A model generated the notes under the pieces. That model did no database searches. It had not been told where the DNA came from and worked only from the letters and a program-made list of their open reading frames with translations. 64,000 nucleotides of DNA from Serinus canaria (Eukaryota > Chordata > Aves > Passeriformes > Fringillidae), in assembly GCF_022539315.1 (NCBI RefSeq), contig NC_066316.1, forward strand, positions 99,628,179 through 99,692,178, given 5' to 3'. How positions within the stretch are numbered: the first letter of the stretch is position 1; the number at the start of each line of letters is the position of its first letter. Both the position numbers and the translations under genes were made by a program. Of the stretch, positions 25,269-37,694 are shown piece by piece.

Positions 25269-26829
25269 TTAAAAAAAATAAATAAAGGAGCAGAAAGGGA
25301 CAGTTTCAGGTGAAGCTGAAGCTTTCACAGTTACTCACATATCTTTAATGCAGGGTGTAACAAGGCCTTCAGTACCAACTCTCCAAGTACACTCCCTGCT
25401 GTGGCATTCTCACTGCCTCAAAATAACTCAGTGTGCAGTGCAGAGATACTAGTCTTTAATTAGAGACCAGAACAGTTTCAACATATGGGTCCAGATTCTA
25501 TTCAAAGCAACTGTACTACAAGTGCACAATCCACCTTTTGTTGAGCTCAGCAGAAACATAACCTCCTGCCTTCAGTCTGGATATAGTAAAACCCTCCCAA
25601 AAAACGGTGGAAGTCACAGTGGGGTGAATAATCAAGACTCAGGCTATTAACTAAAGTAACTGTCTAGTGAAGTTTTTAAAATCCCTTTCTTTCACCCCTT
25701 TATAATCAGGCTGCCAGTCTGGAGCAAGGCCCAGAGGTTTGCATATGCTCCTATAGGGTTTTCTGGACAACAGTGCAGGAATTTAAAAAAGAAAAAATCT
25801 GAAATAATAATGGGGTTTTTGTGCGTGTGTGTGTGTGTGTCCAATCACTATAAACAAAGTTAATTTACAACAAAAGAGAAAAAAAGATGCTGAATAACAG
25901 TACATGAAGTACTGTGGTATGAGCTTGGAATATCACAGGACTTTGGTTCTAGTGAGATCAAGGGTGGACTTGCCAAGAAGAGAGAAGCTGTCCCTGCTGC
26001 AAGATGCAATAAGATCCAGGCATCTGGACAAATGTCCCCCCACTTCCTCTTTCCACCCCACCTCCTCTCCCCAGAGTCCCACCTCAAATTAAAGTCTTTA
26101 AGGAAAAGAAAAACAAATTGCCTTTGCTTTGGTTTTCTCTGCAAAAGCCAAGTTGCAGGGTGGCTGTTTTATTTTAGGTCTGGCAGTGCCATCCATTGAC
26201 CCAAGGGCCTTGGCCAGGACACGGTGAGCTGACACACAGCATGGTGCTCCAGAAAGGCTGCAGGCAGGAGCACACAGTGACTGCCTGCCCCACAGCTGTG
26301 ATTTAGGTGGCTGGGAATGTAGCACATACAAAGGTTTTATTTGAAGAAGACACGACAAAGTCACCAAAATAGATTTGTGTGTTTATTTCCAATTTGACAA
26401 GTAAAGGTAAAGCAGATTACAGCTTTGAAAATTCCTGACAGTCTTCACACAGCAACTGTGAAGACATGAAAAGCTCCTTTAAACTGGGATGATAGCAGTA
26501 AATGAAGGTCTTTTCTTTGCTACTTGTGGTTGGAAAAGAGATGGTTCTCTGAGAATGATTAGTATCAGTCCAGATTAATGAGGTATTTTAGGGTGTCATG
26601 ATTACACTGCAGGAAATAAAGTGTGCTGAAGACTGCATGAGGAGAAAAAGCTTTTCTCCTGAACAGCAAATGCCCAATCCAAATCTATCAGGAATGCTAC
26701 AACTAGTGGCCTGAACAGAAATTTCACAGAAAATAGAATTTAACAGGCTGCTTCACTCTTCACATTTCTACTAACAAGAATAGGCTTTGCCTTCTGGACA
26801 TCCTATCAAAACCTGGTAAGTTACTACTG
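25269..26829. other. Unique non-coding DNA
   Basis: No supportable gene. It contains a short (GT)n run at 25821-25840. The open frames around 25860-26370 on both strands overlap and resemble no protein I know. Confidence 0.55.
25821..25840. repeat. (GT)n short microsatellite
   Basis: Ten GT-type dinucleotides with one GC interruption near the left end. Confidence 0.95.
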
Positions 26830-27322
26830 GCACAGTGTTTGAGCTGTTATCCCGGTCCAGGCCCAGATCAGCAAGAGGGGGTGGTCTCTTATTTGATATC
26901 ATATGTCACAACCAGAGGAAGGGGAAAAGGACTCCTTGTAGTTTCTGAGAAGGGGAATGGTTTCCACTTGGGAGCAGGAGCAGTGGATGAAAACATCAGA
27001 GTTGGTGCCACCAGCTGTGGCCATGTGTTGTCAGGTCTGGTCAGGCTCAGTGACCATTTTGCAGGTAAATCACCCTCTTTTTTTGGTACACTTGTTATCA
27101 ATATTGCTGTTAGTGTTTTTTTTCTTACCCTGTTGCTGGTTCCAGTAAATTGTTCTTATCTCCACCTGTAATTTACACCTTTCTGTGTCTCCAGTTCTCA
27201 ACTCCAGATCCGGAATGTGAAGGGAAAGAGAAAGCAGGGGGAGCGAGTGGGTGGTGTGTGGTTTTGGAGAGTTGGGAAAGGGGGATCACCAAGGTGGGGA
27301 ATGCCATTCCTAAACTGTGACA
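26830..27322 (+). mobile_element. Probable degraded endogenous retrovirus LTR
   Basis: The right half reads like the R/U5 part of avian ERV LTRs: 'ttgttatcaatattgctg' near 27090, a T-rich run, 'tgttgctggttccagtaaat' (27131-27150, with AGTAAA in the place of the poly(A) signal), 'tgttcttatctccacctgta' immediately after, 'gtctccagttctc' near 27186, 'ggggagcgagtgggtggtg' near 27238, and a plausible end 'taaactgtgaca' at 27311-27322. The left part ('ggtccaggcccagatcagca' near 26855, 'ttgtcaggtctggtcaggct' near 27028) is consistent, but the exact TG start is not clear. No target duplication, second LTR or viral gene is visible. The open frame of 110 codons at 26839-27171 lies wholly inside and is taken as spurious. 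Family assignment is from memory and uncertain. Confidence 0.55.
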
Positions 27323-28390
27323 CCTGTTCCATGAAAAACCTTAAATGCATCAGTGTACATAAATGATTTCCATGAAATGCAGCCTTCACAAATCATCCTA
27401 AATTCAGCCTAACCTTTGGATAATAAAGCATGTCCCTTTAATCTCTCTTTTCTTCTATGTCTGCTGTATTACTAGAAAATAATTTTCAGAGAATGTGTAT
27501 CAATAAAAGAAAAGTATAAAAAAAGCAAAGAATGCCCAAACAATCATCTACACAGCAGAAAATCAATTCAATTTCAGCCTGATAAAAATTTATCTATTCA
27601 ACAAATGAGTTTATGATGCTCATTGTGCTTTCACAAGACAAAATCGTCACTTGGAGAACAGTCTTTTCCCCCTACTGAAAAGCCAAGATTAGAAAACACC
27701 TATTACATGAGAGAATTAAGTGAAAAGAGCAGCCTACTATGAAAGCAAGACAAAAAGACAAACAGCCATAGCAATTTTGCAAGGGCAATTTTGTTAGTAA
27801 CTTAAGAGATGATGACTTCAACATCAGCCTAAAATGATTCACCGTATCTATATCAATCTTTTCCTATAAGAGCCTCCATGCAATTAAAACAATGCCATGC
27901 TTCTGAAAAACCTTGTAAGGTAGAAAAGGCAGAAGATTTTCCTTGCTTGTGATGATTACCCAGTGAGTACACTCAAAGCATCTGAAATGAGAGCCTGCAT
28001 TTTTCAGCTGTGTTTGTGTTTGCTCAGATACTCATCTGTTCCCTTGTGGTGAAAACACAAAATGTACAGTAATATGTAATGTCATCCTTTAGCCACAACA
28101 GTCGTGGCTCATGCCCAAGTAAAGTGTTTCCTTTTGCAAAAGAGACAGCATTCATTTTCTGTACCCCACCTAGTTATTAAATGAATGGCCATCAAGCTTA
28201 GGCATCTGTTTATCAAGCCTGCTTATCCAAAAGGCACTGCAGGCAGCACAGTGCAGCTGCCCACACTGTGATCTGTCAGTTCTGGAACACTCAGCCCAGG
28301 ATATTGCCATCACTTCTATACATGGGGCACTGAGACCCCATTTGTCACTTGGAGCATTTGTGACTGAGCAGTAGTTGGGCTAGGAAGAAG

Positions 28391-28425
28391 ACTTGAGAAG
28401 ATCAGTTTTTACTTGAGAAGATCAG
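28391..28425 (+). repeat. 15-bp direct repeat, 20-bp period
   Basis: ACTTGAGAAGATCAG occurs exactly at 28391-28405 and 28411-28425, separated by ttttt. It is a small slippage-type duplication. Confidence 0.9.
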
Positions 28426-28500
28426 GATGACTCTTAGACTGAAAAGTTCCCCCTTTTACTGAAAAGTGACTTCCCATGGGATATCCTGAAGGGAGTTTCT

Positions 28501-28542
28501 GGTTTTTGTTGTTGGTTTTTTTTTTGTTTTTTTTTTTTTTTT
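28501..28542 (+). repeat. T-rich low-complexity run
   Basis: Long T homopolymers with a few G interruptions. Read on the opposite strand it could be an eroded poly(A) tail, but the adjoining sequence is not a recognisable retrocopy. Confidence 0.95.
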
Positions 28543-29235
28543 AATACAATCCTTAACTTCAAGTGAGCTTAGTTTTGGCAAATTTGACAAACTAAAAGAA
28601 ACTCTGATATCAGATACTCCAAATGCATTTGCTCAGAAAGCAAAAAAATCCCACTTGTTCTTTATAGGGCATAGAGAAACATAAAACACAGCTCAGAAGG
28701 TGACATGGATATAGAATTGTCCATGCCAAAAAGGTGTCATTTATGCTGGCATGACTGTTACATGTTATAGTTTACCTGACAACTAAACCACGGAGTGCAA
28801 TGCAAGACGGGAACAAAATGTAGCACAGAGCAGTAGCTCCCATATTTTTGCTACTCTCACAAATTTAGGAATTTGCTCTTGAATCTCAGGTTTCCAGCTG
28901 CTGGAAATTTTCTGTGCTAAAGTTCAAATTTTAATGAATAATAGCAATGAAACTATTTAACTGGAAGGACTGTATTTGATTTGATAATGTGAGATATTCT
29001 CTTCACAGAGCAGAATGTTGCTAGATCTTTAACCTAATGCAAGAATTTTTTTAAATTGCAGTGAAATAATGGAAATCTTAGGAGCATATAATCCACTTTC
29101 AAAGAACCCTTCAGGTCCATAAGTTTCTCTCAATGGAGGAACCATTTATGGTTCACCTGTCATCGGTTTGTCCCTGCTGTGAGTGTTCACCGTTTCTATA
29201 GCTGAGCTGCCAGGCACACCTGTGTACATCTGTAC

Positions 29236-29264
29236 ATCACACACACACACACCCACCCACCCAC
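29236..29264. repeat. (CA)n/(CCCA)n compound microsatellite
   Basis: A (CA)n run of about 16 bases flows directly into three CCCA-type units. It is preceded by a tgtacatc direct repeat pair. Confidence 0.93.
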
Positions 29265-30239
29265 CTCTGCCTCCTCAGGGTTTGTTAATGCAGCTGTGCA
29301 CGAGCAAACTGAGAGCTGTGCCAGGCACAGCATTCGGGATCACTGTCAAACACCCCGGCTAATGGAGAGCAAAGCATATGGTGTGCTAATTGTCTCACAC
29401 TGGAGCTGAGATGAGCAAGTGATTAGGAAACACATTCAAGCTGACAGAAATGTATCAGTTCTGGTATCCCAAAGTATGTGGCTCCTTAGATGGGAATCAC
29501 AGATAACCTGGAAATGGGAAAGATGCTGAAGCCGTCCTTATCTGGAGGCAGCTCGAACATGCAGCACTTCAGTGTAACCACAGATAGGGCCTTAATCTCT
29601 TCTTTAAGTCACCCAGAAATTTCTGGTCACTTTCTAGAATTTCAAAAGTAGATGTGCTGCATTAAAAATACTAGTAATGGCTAAGAAAATATGTGGGTGT
29701 TGGGGTTTAGCTTCTCTCCCTAACCAGTGCATGTTATTTCCCAAACTTTTTTCCTCTTATCTTCACTTCTACTCTTCCCATCAAGCCCAGAGAGGAACAG
29801 ATCACTACTAATGACATTATAACCTCTACAATCTCCCCAGTTATCTTTCAGTTTTCATTGGATTCACATATGGAGAACAGAAATATATAGCTAAAGCCTC
29901 TGTGACAGTCAAGAGAGGCTCTTCAGCCACCAAAGGAAAAGGTAATCTAACAGCATCCCATTCAGAAGCTCTTTACTTCTAATTCAGACATAGTGAGAGT
30001 GGGGTGAATCAACAATAAAAACAACTTGGAAGCAATTGTTCAGCATGTTGGGGCACTTTGTCTGGCTATGCTGCTTGCTGTAACTAAAGAGTTTAGCAGC
30101 TCTCACTCCAAGGATAGAAACACTATGGCCAACTACTAAAACAAGTGTTTTGCATAGACATTTCAAATAATGGATGTGCTTTTTGTAATTGCTTTGCCTT
30201 GTCAGTGGAATGCTGTCATCACTTTTGGCCACTGGTGCA

Positions 30240-31125
30240 TAAATTTACAAACATCATGCAAATGCACTATTTGTAATAAAACTGACTAATGAACTTTAAA
30301 GGCCAATTATTTCTACATGTCTGCTGGCTCACAGCAATCATGCATCATTCAGATTTACGCTTACATACTTGCTGCAGTGCAATTTTAATCACTTGTTAAT
30401 GTATGGTTTATAATAAGCGTTGCAAGCAAGCAAGAAGGAAAATGAGTTTCTCAGAGTCTGAAGATCTGATACCTCCAAGATTGGAGTAGAAAGCAAAATA
30501 GAACTGGGAAGCTCTTAAAAAAAACAAAAACAAACAAAAAAAAAAAAAACAAAACAAAACAAAACCCCAAAAAACAAACAAACAAACAAAAAAAAAACCA
30601 AAACCAAAAAACCATACCACAATTCAAATTGTACATAGCTCCCATAATTGAAGTGCCAAGGAGCAGCCACAATATCATCTCCTGCAGGACTCCAGTGTGT
30701 GCCTGCGCCCCAGTCCCCAGGGCAGTCTGGACACACTTGTGGGGCTACTCCTGCTGTGGGGCTGTGCAAGATCTATGCACCTGTGTAAGGATGCAGCCTG
30801 TTTATCTGATTCCACAAATGAACAGACCACAGAGTGTTTTGAGAGGATTTATGACAAATTCACAGGGCCCTTGGTTTTGACAAACGGGTTTTCTAATTAT
30901 CTGAGCCTGGTATCTTTTTATTTAGATATTTGTTTTCCTGATGTAGCTCCTACAAAGTCATTTCAGGCAGGTAGATTGCTGGCCCATTTCCACAGCCAGC
31001 TATTCTTTATATGCACTGACTTGTCTTGCTTCTCTTTGTGCTTCCTCAACCGAATCAGCATTATCCTAGTTGTTGTGATAAAAAAGGGTTATGATAATTA
31101 AATACATAAAGCAATTATCATCAGG
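30240..31125. other. Candidate conserved non-coding element region, split by A-rich run
   Basis: Two blocks (about 30240-30440 and 30850-31125) have the mixed-composition texture, with intact factor-like words, that I associate with vertebrate conserved non-coding elements. Examples are ATGCAAAT (30256-30263, the octamer motif), TAAT-type homeodomain words, and a 9-bp-arm inverted repeat ATGATAATT/AATTATCAT (31091-31099 and 31113-31121). This is a judgement of texture, not a demonstrated conservation. The 134-codon frame at 30697-31101 lacks any recognised domain. A simple A-rich tract at 30517-30612 interrupts the region. Confidence 0.25.
30517..30612 (+). repeat. A-rich (AAAC)n-type low-complexity tract
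   Basis: About 95 bases of A with periodic C, including (AAAC)n and (AAAAC)n runs. The complementary strand gives artefactual F/C/L-rich open frames of 70-84 codons. Confidence 0.97.
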
Positions 31126-34100
31126 AGCTAAAGGCTTTCTGCTGACCAGACAAAGATAGCTGAGATTCAAAGCCAGTTCCCTATTCTCCCTGGTCTCAGG
31201 CTGGGAAATCTGCTGGCCAGACTGGAATTGCTGTCAATGATTTGCCACCAGCAGAGGAGTGGAGTGAACCCCCTGGGGGCTGCTTCTGACTCTGTCACTG
31301 ACCTTGGATTAATCCCTTGACTTCTCTACACTTCATCTTACCTATTGCACGTCTTAACTGTCTAGAGTACAGATTTAGAAGTTTAATTAAGCTCTGCAAA
31401 AATGTTTAAATCCCTTAATATGAGGCTGTTCTCTTTTTTTTTCCTTTCTTTTATAATGTCCCCTGCACTGAAAATAACAAGTAAAAGATGTAAACAAACA
31501 CCTATAAGAAAGCTGTTGTGCTGCTCACTTCACTTAGCATTCACCACCTCTCTGCCAAAAATGAGAGTGCAGAGCCACTCCTGCTGAGGATGCTGTTTCT
31601 GCAGCGACTGGAGCGGCAGTGAGAGCTTGTCACCTAGCTGATGCTGCATGTAGTGACACTGAAGCCCCCAGGAAATTCTTCAGGAGAACAGTTTGTTAAT
31701 GTCACCACTAAAAACTCTCATTAGAAAAATCACTGCTAAGAGTAAATGCCTTCTGTCTTTACACCCCTCTTCCTGTCTCCTCAGAGCCTGATATTTCCAC
31801 TGGGAGCCAGGGAAGTGCAAGAATCTGTCACATTGTCATAATAGAAAGAATTAGAAGATGCTGCTGGCTCTTGCAGCATTTCTCTAGCTTTTGGGGTGTT
31901 TTTTTTTTCTTTTGCCTCATAAAGAAAATGATAAAATTTCACCTCAGGAAAGAAAGGAAGTTAGGAATTTGAGAGTGGAAAGATATGAGGATAAATGTCA
32001 AAGGTTCATTAGAAACCAATGCTAGGAGAATAAGCTAGAAAAGAATTCAGGTGGAAAAGCAATTGAGCCTTTTCAGAAAGCCCCAGGCAAGTGGAAAAAC
32101 CCTGCCTCACTAATACAGGTAAGATCAAGGGACACTTTATTAAATCAGTTTTTATGTGATTCATTGGGAATCAAACTGTGCCAGTCCTTGGACAGGCAAT
32201 TGCATTGGTGCAACAACAATACTTTTAGGGAGGTGGGGGTGAGGGACATTGCAGATAAGTAAATCTGCTCAGGGTAGAGGCCAGGCTGGGTCCTCTAAAC
32301 TCAATGCCCTCTTCTGAAATCTTTCCTCTTCCAGCCCACTGGGCAATTTCTCTCTGTTCTCAAAACTCATTCCTCTCCAATTTATTCAATATCAATGCAA
32401 AGCCACTCAAGGAGTCTGAGTGACACTTCAAATTAAAATACCAGCAGTGCCTTGACAACTGACAGCCCTGTATTTCCTTACATCTAATCACAGCAGAACT
32501 GTCTTACAGTATGCTGCTCCTTGCTTCTCCATCCTGAGAAAATGCTGATGGAGTAGGCCTCAGGCAAGTGAGATTTTTGAGCAAGTAAGTGCTGGAAACT
32601 TTTGAGAACTTTATTCACTGTGACCTTATTTTCTATTGATCTCTCCAAGCCACAGTTTTCAGTTCTTTCTGGGCATAAATTCAGTTTTTGAAGGGTAACA
32701 AAGTTCCTGCGACTGCAGGAAGGTCTTGCTAGTTTGCTAGCTTCTCTGAATCTCCCTGGAAAGGTTAAACATCACTGCTTTAAGCCTTTCAAGGTCTTCA
32801 TCCAAATACTACAAAACAGTGGAATCAACAAAGTCCAAAATAAAGCACAATGCATTAACCAACAGCAATTTTTCCCAAGGGGAAGGTGATTTCCTCCCTC
32901 ACCAAATCTTCCTGTTTCTACTAGTTACTTCCCACTTTTTTCTAGGCTTAGTTTTATTAAGTAAGATAAATATCAGCTCACATATTTAGCTGCTTTCTTC
33001 CCTCAGATATTTTCTCCATGAGCTTTTTTCAGATCAACAGCAGGGTCCTAAAGTCACCTGACCTTGTGCTTTTGTGTTAATCTACTTAGAAATGGTGTAC
33101 ATCTACATTTAAAGAGACTTCAGAGAAGGCTTGTTGATGCTAAAAAAGGAGCACACTCCTCCATTATAGGTCCTAAATCTGACTAACAGGTGATGCCTTG
33201 CTCTGCTGGATGAAATGCTGGAAATGATTCCTGTGTTAGTGATGCTGTGGTGTGTCCTCTTGTTGGACTTGCCAGAGGGCACCCAAGAGGACATCTGGTT
33301 ACTACAGATATGTTTTAAGACCACAAATAACCCTTGAGACATGGGATATTTAGCAAAATTGCAAGACTCAAAAATAAGTGTCTTGAGAGGAGTTCTTCTC
33401 TCCAGTCTTTGCTAAATCCATCAATTTCTGGTAGTTTCCAAAGTTGCAATAAATTCCCAGTCCCTTCCTGGCCCATAGGAATGGGTTCTCTGTGTCACCT
33501 CTGCAGTAAAGGAGTGTTTGATTGCCCCCTGTTCCTCTCAGGAATTTCCAGTTGCACTGCAGGTAGGTCAAAGGACAGGAACATTCCCCATTACTGAAGG
33601 CTTCTCCCTGCTGATCAGGTTCATGTGCCTTTGGTTAACCCAGTCCTGAATGCAGAGGTTCCACCTTTCCCAGAACAAGCATCCAGGATACAGAAGGAAG
33701 GCAGTTTCTTGCTTGCTGCCCAGCCACAGCCCTATAGCTGAACCAACACAGAGTTATGAATGCAAGCAGACAAATATAAGTACTGCCACCCATCTGTAAA
33801 CCACAGTTACAATTTAATTTTCTAAGGAAAGAAGCTGAGGAAAGAGCAGTTCCTGATGGTTTGGAGGTGAGCAGTCCCCCTGCAGAGGTGGAGGTCGATG
33901 GTTGCACGACATCGCTCTGCTCCCCAGCAGTCCCTGGGCAGCACGAGAGCACAGTGATGCTCCAGGATCCAGAGCTCAAAATAAAACTATTGTTTCTCCC
34001 CTTTTTACTGTCTTATCCAAAGGCATGACTTAGAGGATCCCTTGTTTGGCAGGCAGAAGCAGTACCAATAGGAAGTGGATGATATTAACAATTCTTCCAG

Positions 34101-37100
34101 CTCTAACAGGGGATTCAGTGTCCCTTTCCTCACCTCCAGGGAATTCAGATTCTGGGGCAATAAATCCTAAAACACCCTCTGCTAAAGAATCAAACTAAGT
34201 TAACCAAACACCCAGAAAAACTAACCAGAGAACAAACAAGTAAATCCTCTGTACAACCAGTGTACAAAATGCTCTAATGAAGAACACCTTCTTATTAATA
34301 TTATTGAGCTCAGCTTTATACAAATGGAAAAATCTTTTTTTTTTTTCTTTAAATATTCTTGCATTTCTAATGTTTGCACTGGTTATATACTGTTTATAAT
34401 CTAAGCTCTCTCTGTTACATATTTGGAGCCCAATTCTCATTCCTTACATCATGTCCAACTGTCCACCAGGGATCCATTATGGTTTGGAGTAATCTTTCTC
34501 CCAAAACACAGTTATACCACAGCCTCCCAGTGGCAATAACAAGCCAAGGCAGCACACAGACTACTTACACTAACCACTGTGAGACTCAAACAACAGTAGC
34601 ACTAACATTTTCTCCCTTATTATTTGAAAATAATCCTTTTCCTCAGTGCTATCAACAGAACTGAACATAAATTTAAGAAGTGCCAACAGCATGCCAGCAG
34701 CTGCTGCTTTTAGCAGAAATGAGAATGATGCTTCTGATGTCACATTTTCTTTTACTTCAGGAAACAGTTTTTAAGTAATTTTTGCCATTCAGAAACAATA
34801 TAAAGACATGAAAGAACATAATAAGTGGTTTATGTTTTGCTTCTTATTAAAACAACCATTTTTCTGTTGCCCTGTGAGGAAAGTTAGTTTGCTATTTTGC
34901 TCAGTGGATTTCTTTTAAAACGTTCACTCATTTAGGTTTCTGAATAAAAGTATTTAACAAACCCAAACCCACATCTTGGTTCACGGGAAGGTACCATAGG
35001 CCATGTCAGCTTCCCAAAGGTGCCAACAGCTGCTCTGTTTTGTGACTGTTAACACCTTGGTCTTACACTTGGACATTAATTCATGGGAGCAGCTAAAAAT
35101 ATGCATAAAATTTTATTTTACCTTTCCTTAAGAAAAGTAAAACCCAGAGCCACAGTAGCATACATTTCAATAGAAACCTTTATAGGCCATTCATTTTCTT
35201 CTTAAATAGCAGCTTTCCAGTTCTCTCTTGCACAAGCGTTTGCTTAATCAAAATAGTTTCTATCAATCTTGCAATGAAAAAAAAATGTGCTTGGGTACTA
35301 CACAAGCTACAGAGGGATTCAAGAGATATTTCTGTCAGCCTTGCATAGACCTTGGAGCATATCAAAAAGGTACTTGCTGGACTGAGCCACAGTGCTCTGC
35401 CCAGATCTAATGCTTTAGGCTTTAATAACTTCTAGGGGGAAAGGAAGAATAAAGAAACATTCCTCAAAGTTTTTCTAAAAGATGAAAACTCCTAATTTGC
35501 TTCTGTTTGTTTGGTAAGACTGGTAGAAGGATGCTTTTCACATGCAGCCAGCACAGCGTGTCCTCGCAGCGTATCAGTGATACCTACACACAGCTGCACT
35601 GAGTAGTAAACCAACTCCCTATCCATCCCAAACTCAGAATTTTTTTAATGTCCTGGTTTAGACTGCACCAAAAACCACTTCTGCACAATTTGTCCTCAAA
35701 GGAGTAATTACCATATTGGCAAATATTTCAATTTTCTGCAAAACAGAAGCTTAATGTCAAACTTGCCTTTGGATTTAGTGACCTTGTTTTTACATATCTC
35801 AGAAAATGCTCTTTACACTGGCAAGCCATATTCAGGAGTATCACCCCCTAAAATTTCATCCAGAGATACTATCCAAAAACTGGCACATGACTCCTGATGA
35901 CTTGTATCACTATTACTATGTTCTTGAGGAGAGTTTCAATGTCAGTGAATTATTTATTAAGAAAATTGGTTTAAAAACAGTTGCTGGCAAATGTACAGGT
36001 CTGGTCACACACACTCAGCCATGAATGAATTACCCTGTTCAAGATCATCCAGGCTCAGGGAAACCTCTTTTTCCACACAGGGACCCGTGCAGCACAGTCC
36101 CCTTCCCAACTGACAAGCTTATTTTAGGTCTTCTCAGTTGGCCAGGCTGCTCCTGGACTCTGCAGTATCCTTACCTAAACCCTCTGCTTCTTACCCCCAT
36201 TTCAGTATCTCTTGTTAGGAGAGCACTTTTGCTTTAACTCCATAGCAGGGTCAGCTGTGATCTGTTCTTTGACAAACCCTCCAGACTTTGTGAAGGTAGC
36301 AGCCCCACATTATGTTTTTTGGATAAGCTACTGGTGCTTATTGTAATAGAGACAAGCTCCAAATCTCGCAGTGGAATTTCTCAGATATCTTGGATTTCTT
36401 CTTAGGTGTATAATTTTTAAAGAAGAGATGAGAAAATAGAGGCTTTAGGAAATTTTATTCAACACTGAATCGAAATCTATGTATAAAGCAAGCCTGTGCA
36501 GCAGGCAGGAAATTCCACCTCGCAGATCGTGTTTCGCTTGCTCAGAATTGCTCCACAGGGCCAGTGAGGGAGCTCCAGCTACGCCTGCCCATGCTCAGGT
36601 AAGAGAGGAGAGTGCCAGCAGGCAGGCACCCGGAGAGGGCAGGAACCCTGGTGGCCTCAGGAGTCCTGCCCTGGCAGTGGCTGTGCTGTTCAGAGCTGCT
36701 GGATGCAGCTCGCTGCCCTGCAGCACACAACGCGCTCGCTCTCCCTGCAACAGCTTCTGGCTGAAAGCAACTGCACAAAGTTGCAGCTGGACTTTTATAG
36801 TGTTGAGAACAGAAGGAAGAAAGGGGTCAGCCTATTGATTTCCACAGGAGCCTGGCCATTTAAGAGAAGGAGTGGTAGGAGGCTTATTTCTCTCCCTTTT
36901 TAAAGTTCAGTCTTTAAATTACTGTTCTAGTAAGTTTGTTTTGGTTCTCTTCTCAAGGTGAGATACCGCAGTAAATTTCCACTCTAAAAGGCTTACAGTA
37001 CATGAAGTACAGTGGTGTACTGTGCAGAGCTCTGCTGAACATAGCCAATTCACAGCAGTAAACTCTTTTGCCTTGGCAAATTCTGCATCTTTACAGGAGA

Positions 37101-37133
37101 AATACTATCAGGATGTAGTAAAGCCATGGGATT
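31126..37133. other. Unique non-coding DNA
   Basis: Six kilobases with no recognised gene or mobile element. A slightly GC-richer patch with a few CpGs lies at 33840-33960, and another at 36520-36780 with overlapping two-strand frames of 78-119 codons. Neither encodes anything I recognise. A T-rich run lies near 34335-34350. Confidence 0.5.
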
Positions 37134-37156
37134 AAAAAAAAAAAAAAAAAAAAAAA
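37134..37156 (+). repeat. Poly(A) run
   Basis: Twenty-three consecutive A residues, followed by 'gggagagtgagaaagag'. The sequence to the left is not a retrocopy I can identify. Confidence 0.97.
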
Positions 37157-37435
37157 GGGAGAGTGAGAAAGAGTGTTGAATGATTGCAAAATACTCTCAG
37201 TATGAATTGTTAAAAAGCCAGCTAATAGAAATATTCATTAGCTGTATGAGAGCAAATATCACAGCCTGTAAGATCAATACTGACTAAAATGAGGTGCTAG
37301 TCCTGGTGCTCTGGCATGGCACTTTGCTTATGTCCCCACTCCAATCACAAAACTGAGAGGTCTTTGTCTGAGCTTTTGTGTTTAGTTAAGCCCTAACTGG
37401 AGCTCCATGGGCTTCCCTGATGTCACATCCTTCTT

Positions 37436-37694
37436 GGGGAAGGGAAGGGAAGGGAAGGGAAGGGAAGGGAAGGGAAGGGAAGGGAAGGGAAGGGAAGGGA
37501 AGGGAAGGGAAGGGAAGGGAAGGGAAGGGAAGGGAAGGGAAGGGAGGAAGGGAAGGGAAGGGAAGGGAAGGGAAGGAAGGGAAGGGAAGGGAAGGGACGG
37601 GAAGGGAAGGGAAGGGCAAGGGAAGGGACGGGCAGGGAAGGGAAGGGAAGGGAAGGGAAGGGACGGGAAGGGAAGGGAAGAGAAGAGAAGAGAG
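37436..37694 (+). repeat. (GGGAA)n pentanucleotide microsatellite, about 260 bp
   Basis: An almost pure purine top strand of GGGAA units. About 37437-37545 is uninterrupted (some 21 units). It then shows single-base deletions and five isolated C interruptions (37598, 37617, 37629, 37633, 37664), ending in AGAAG units. Every unit contributes a G-triplet spaced by two A, the pattern for G-quadruplex formation, and the homopurine/homopyrimidine bias also allows triplex DNA. All three frames stay open, giving artefact frames up to 133 codons (repeating KGREG on one strand, LPFPS on the other); these are not genes. Confidence 0.98.

Larger units (their letters stand above)
27323..30239. other. Unique non-coding DNA
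   Basis: No gene is seen. The stretch holds a 15-bp direct repeat pair (28391-28405 and 28411-28425), a T-rich run (28501-28542) and a small CA/CCCA microsatellite (29236-29264). Frames of 60-80 codons are scattered and unsupported. Confidence 0.55.

Noticed and set aside
25898..25920. Shared word AGTACATGAAGTAC here and near 37000
   Set aside because: A short near-palindromic word found twice in 64 kb; flanks do not match, so it is probably coincidence.
29700..29830. TGTTGGGGTTTAG followed by pyrimidine-rich sequence, LTR-like start
   Set aside because: No downstream LTR landmarks (poly(A) signal, U5, CA end) could be matched.
30697..31101. 134-codon open frame
   Set aside because: No domain or signal recognised; it overlaps a frame in another phase and lies in AT-rich DNA without splice-like or promoter context.
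35649..35661. TGTCCTGGTTTAG, resembling the first bases of some bird LTRs
   Set aside because: Only 13 bases match; the following sequence does not continue as an LTR and no matching end is seen.
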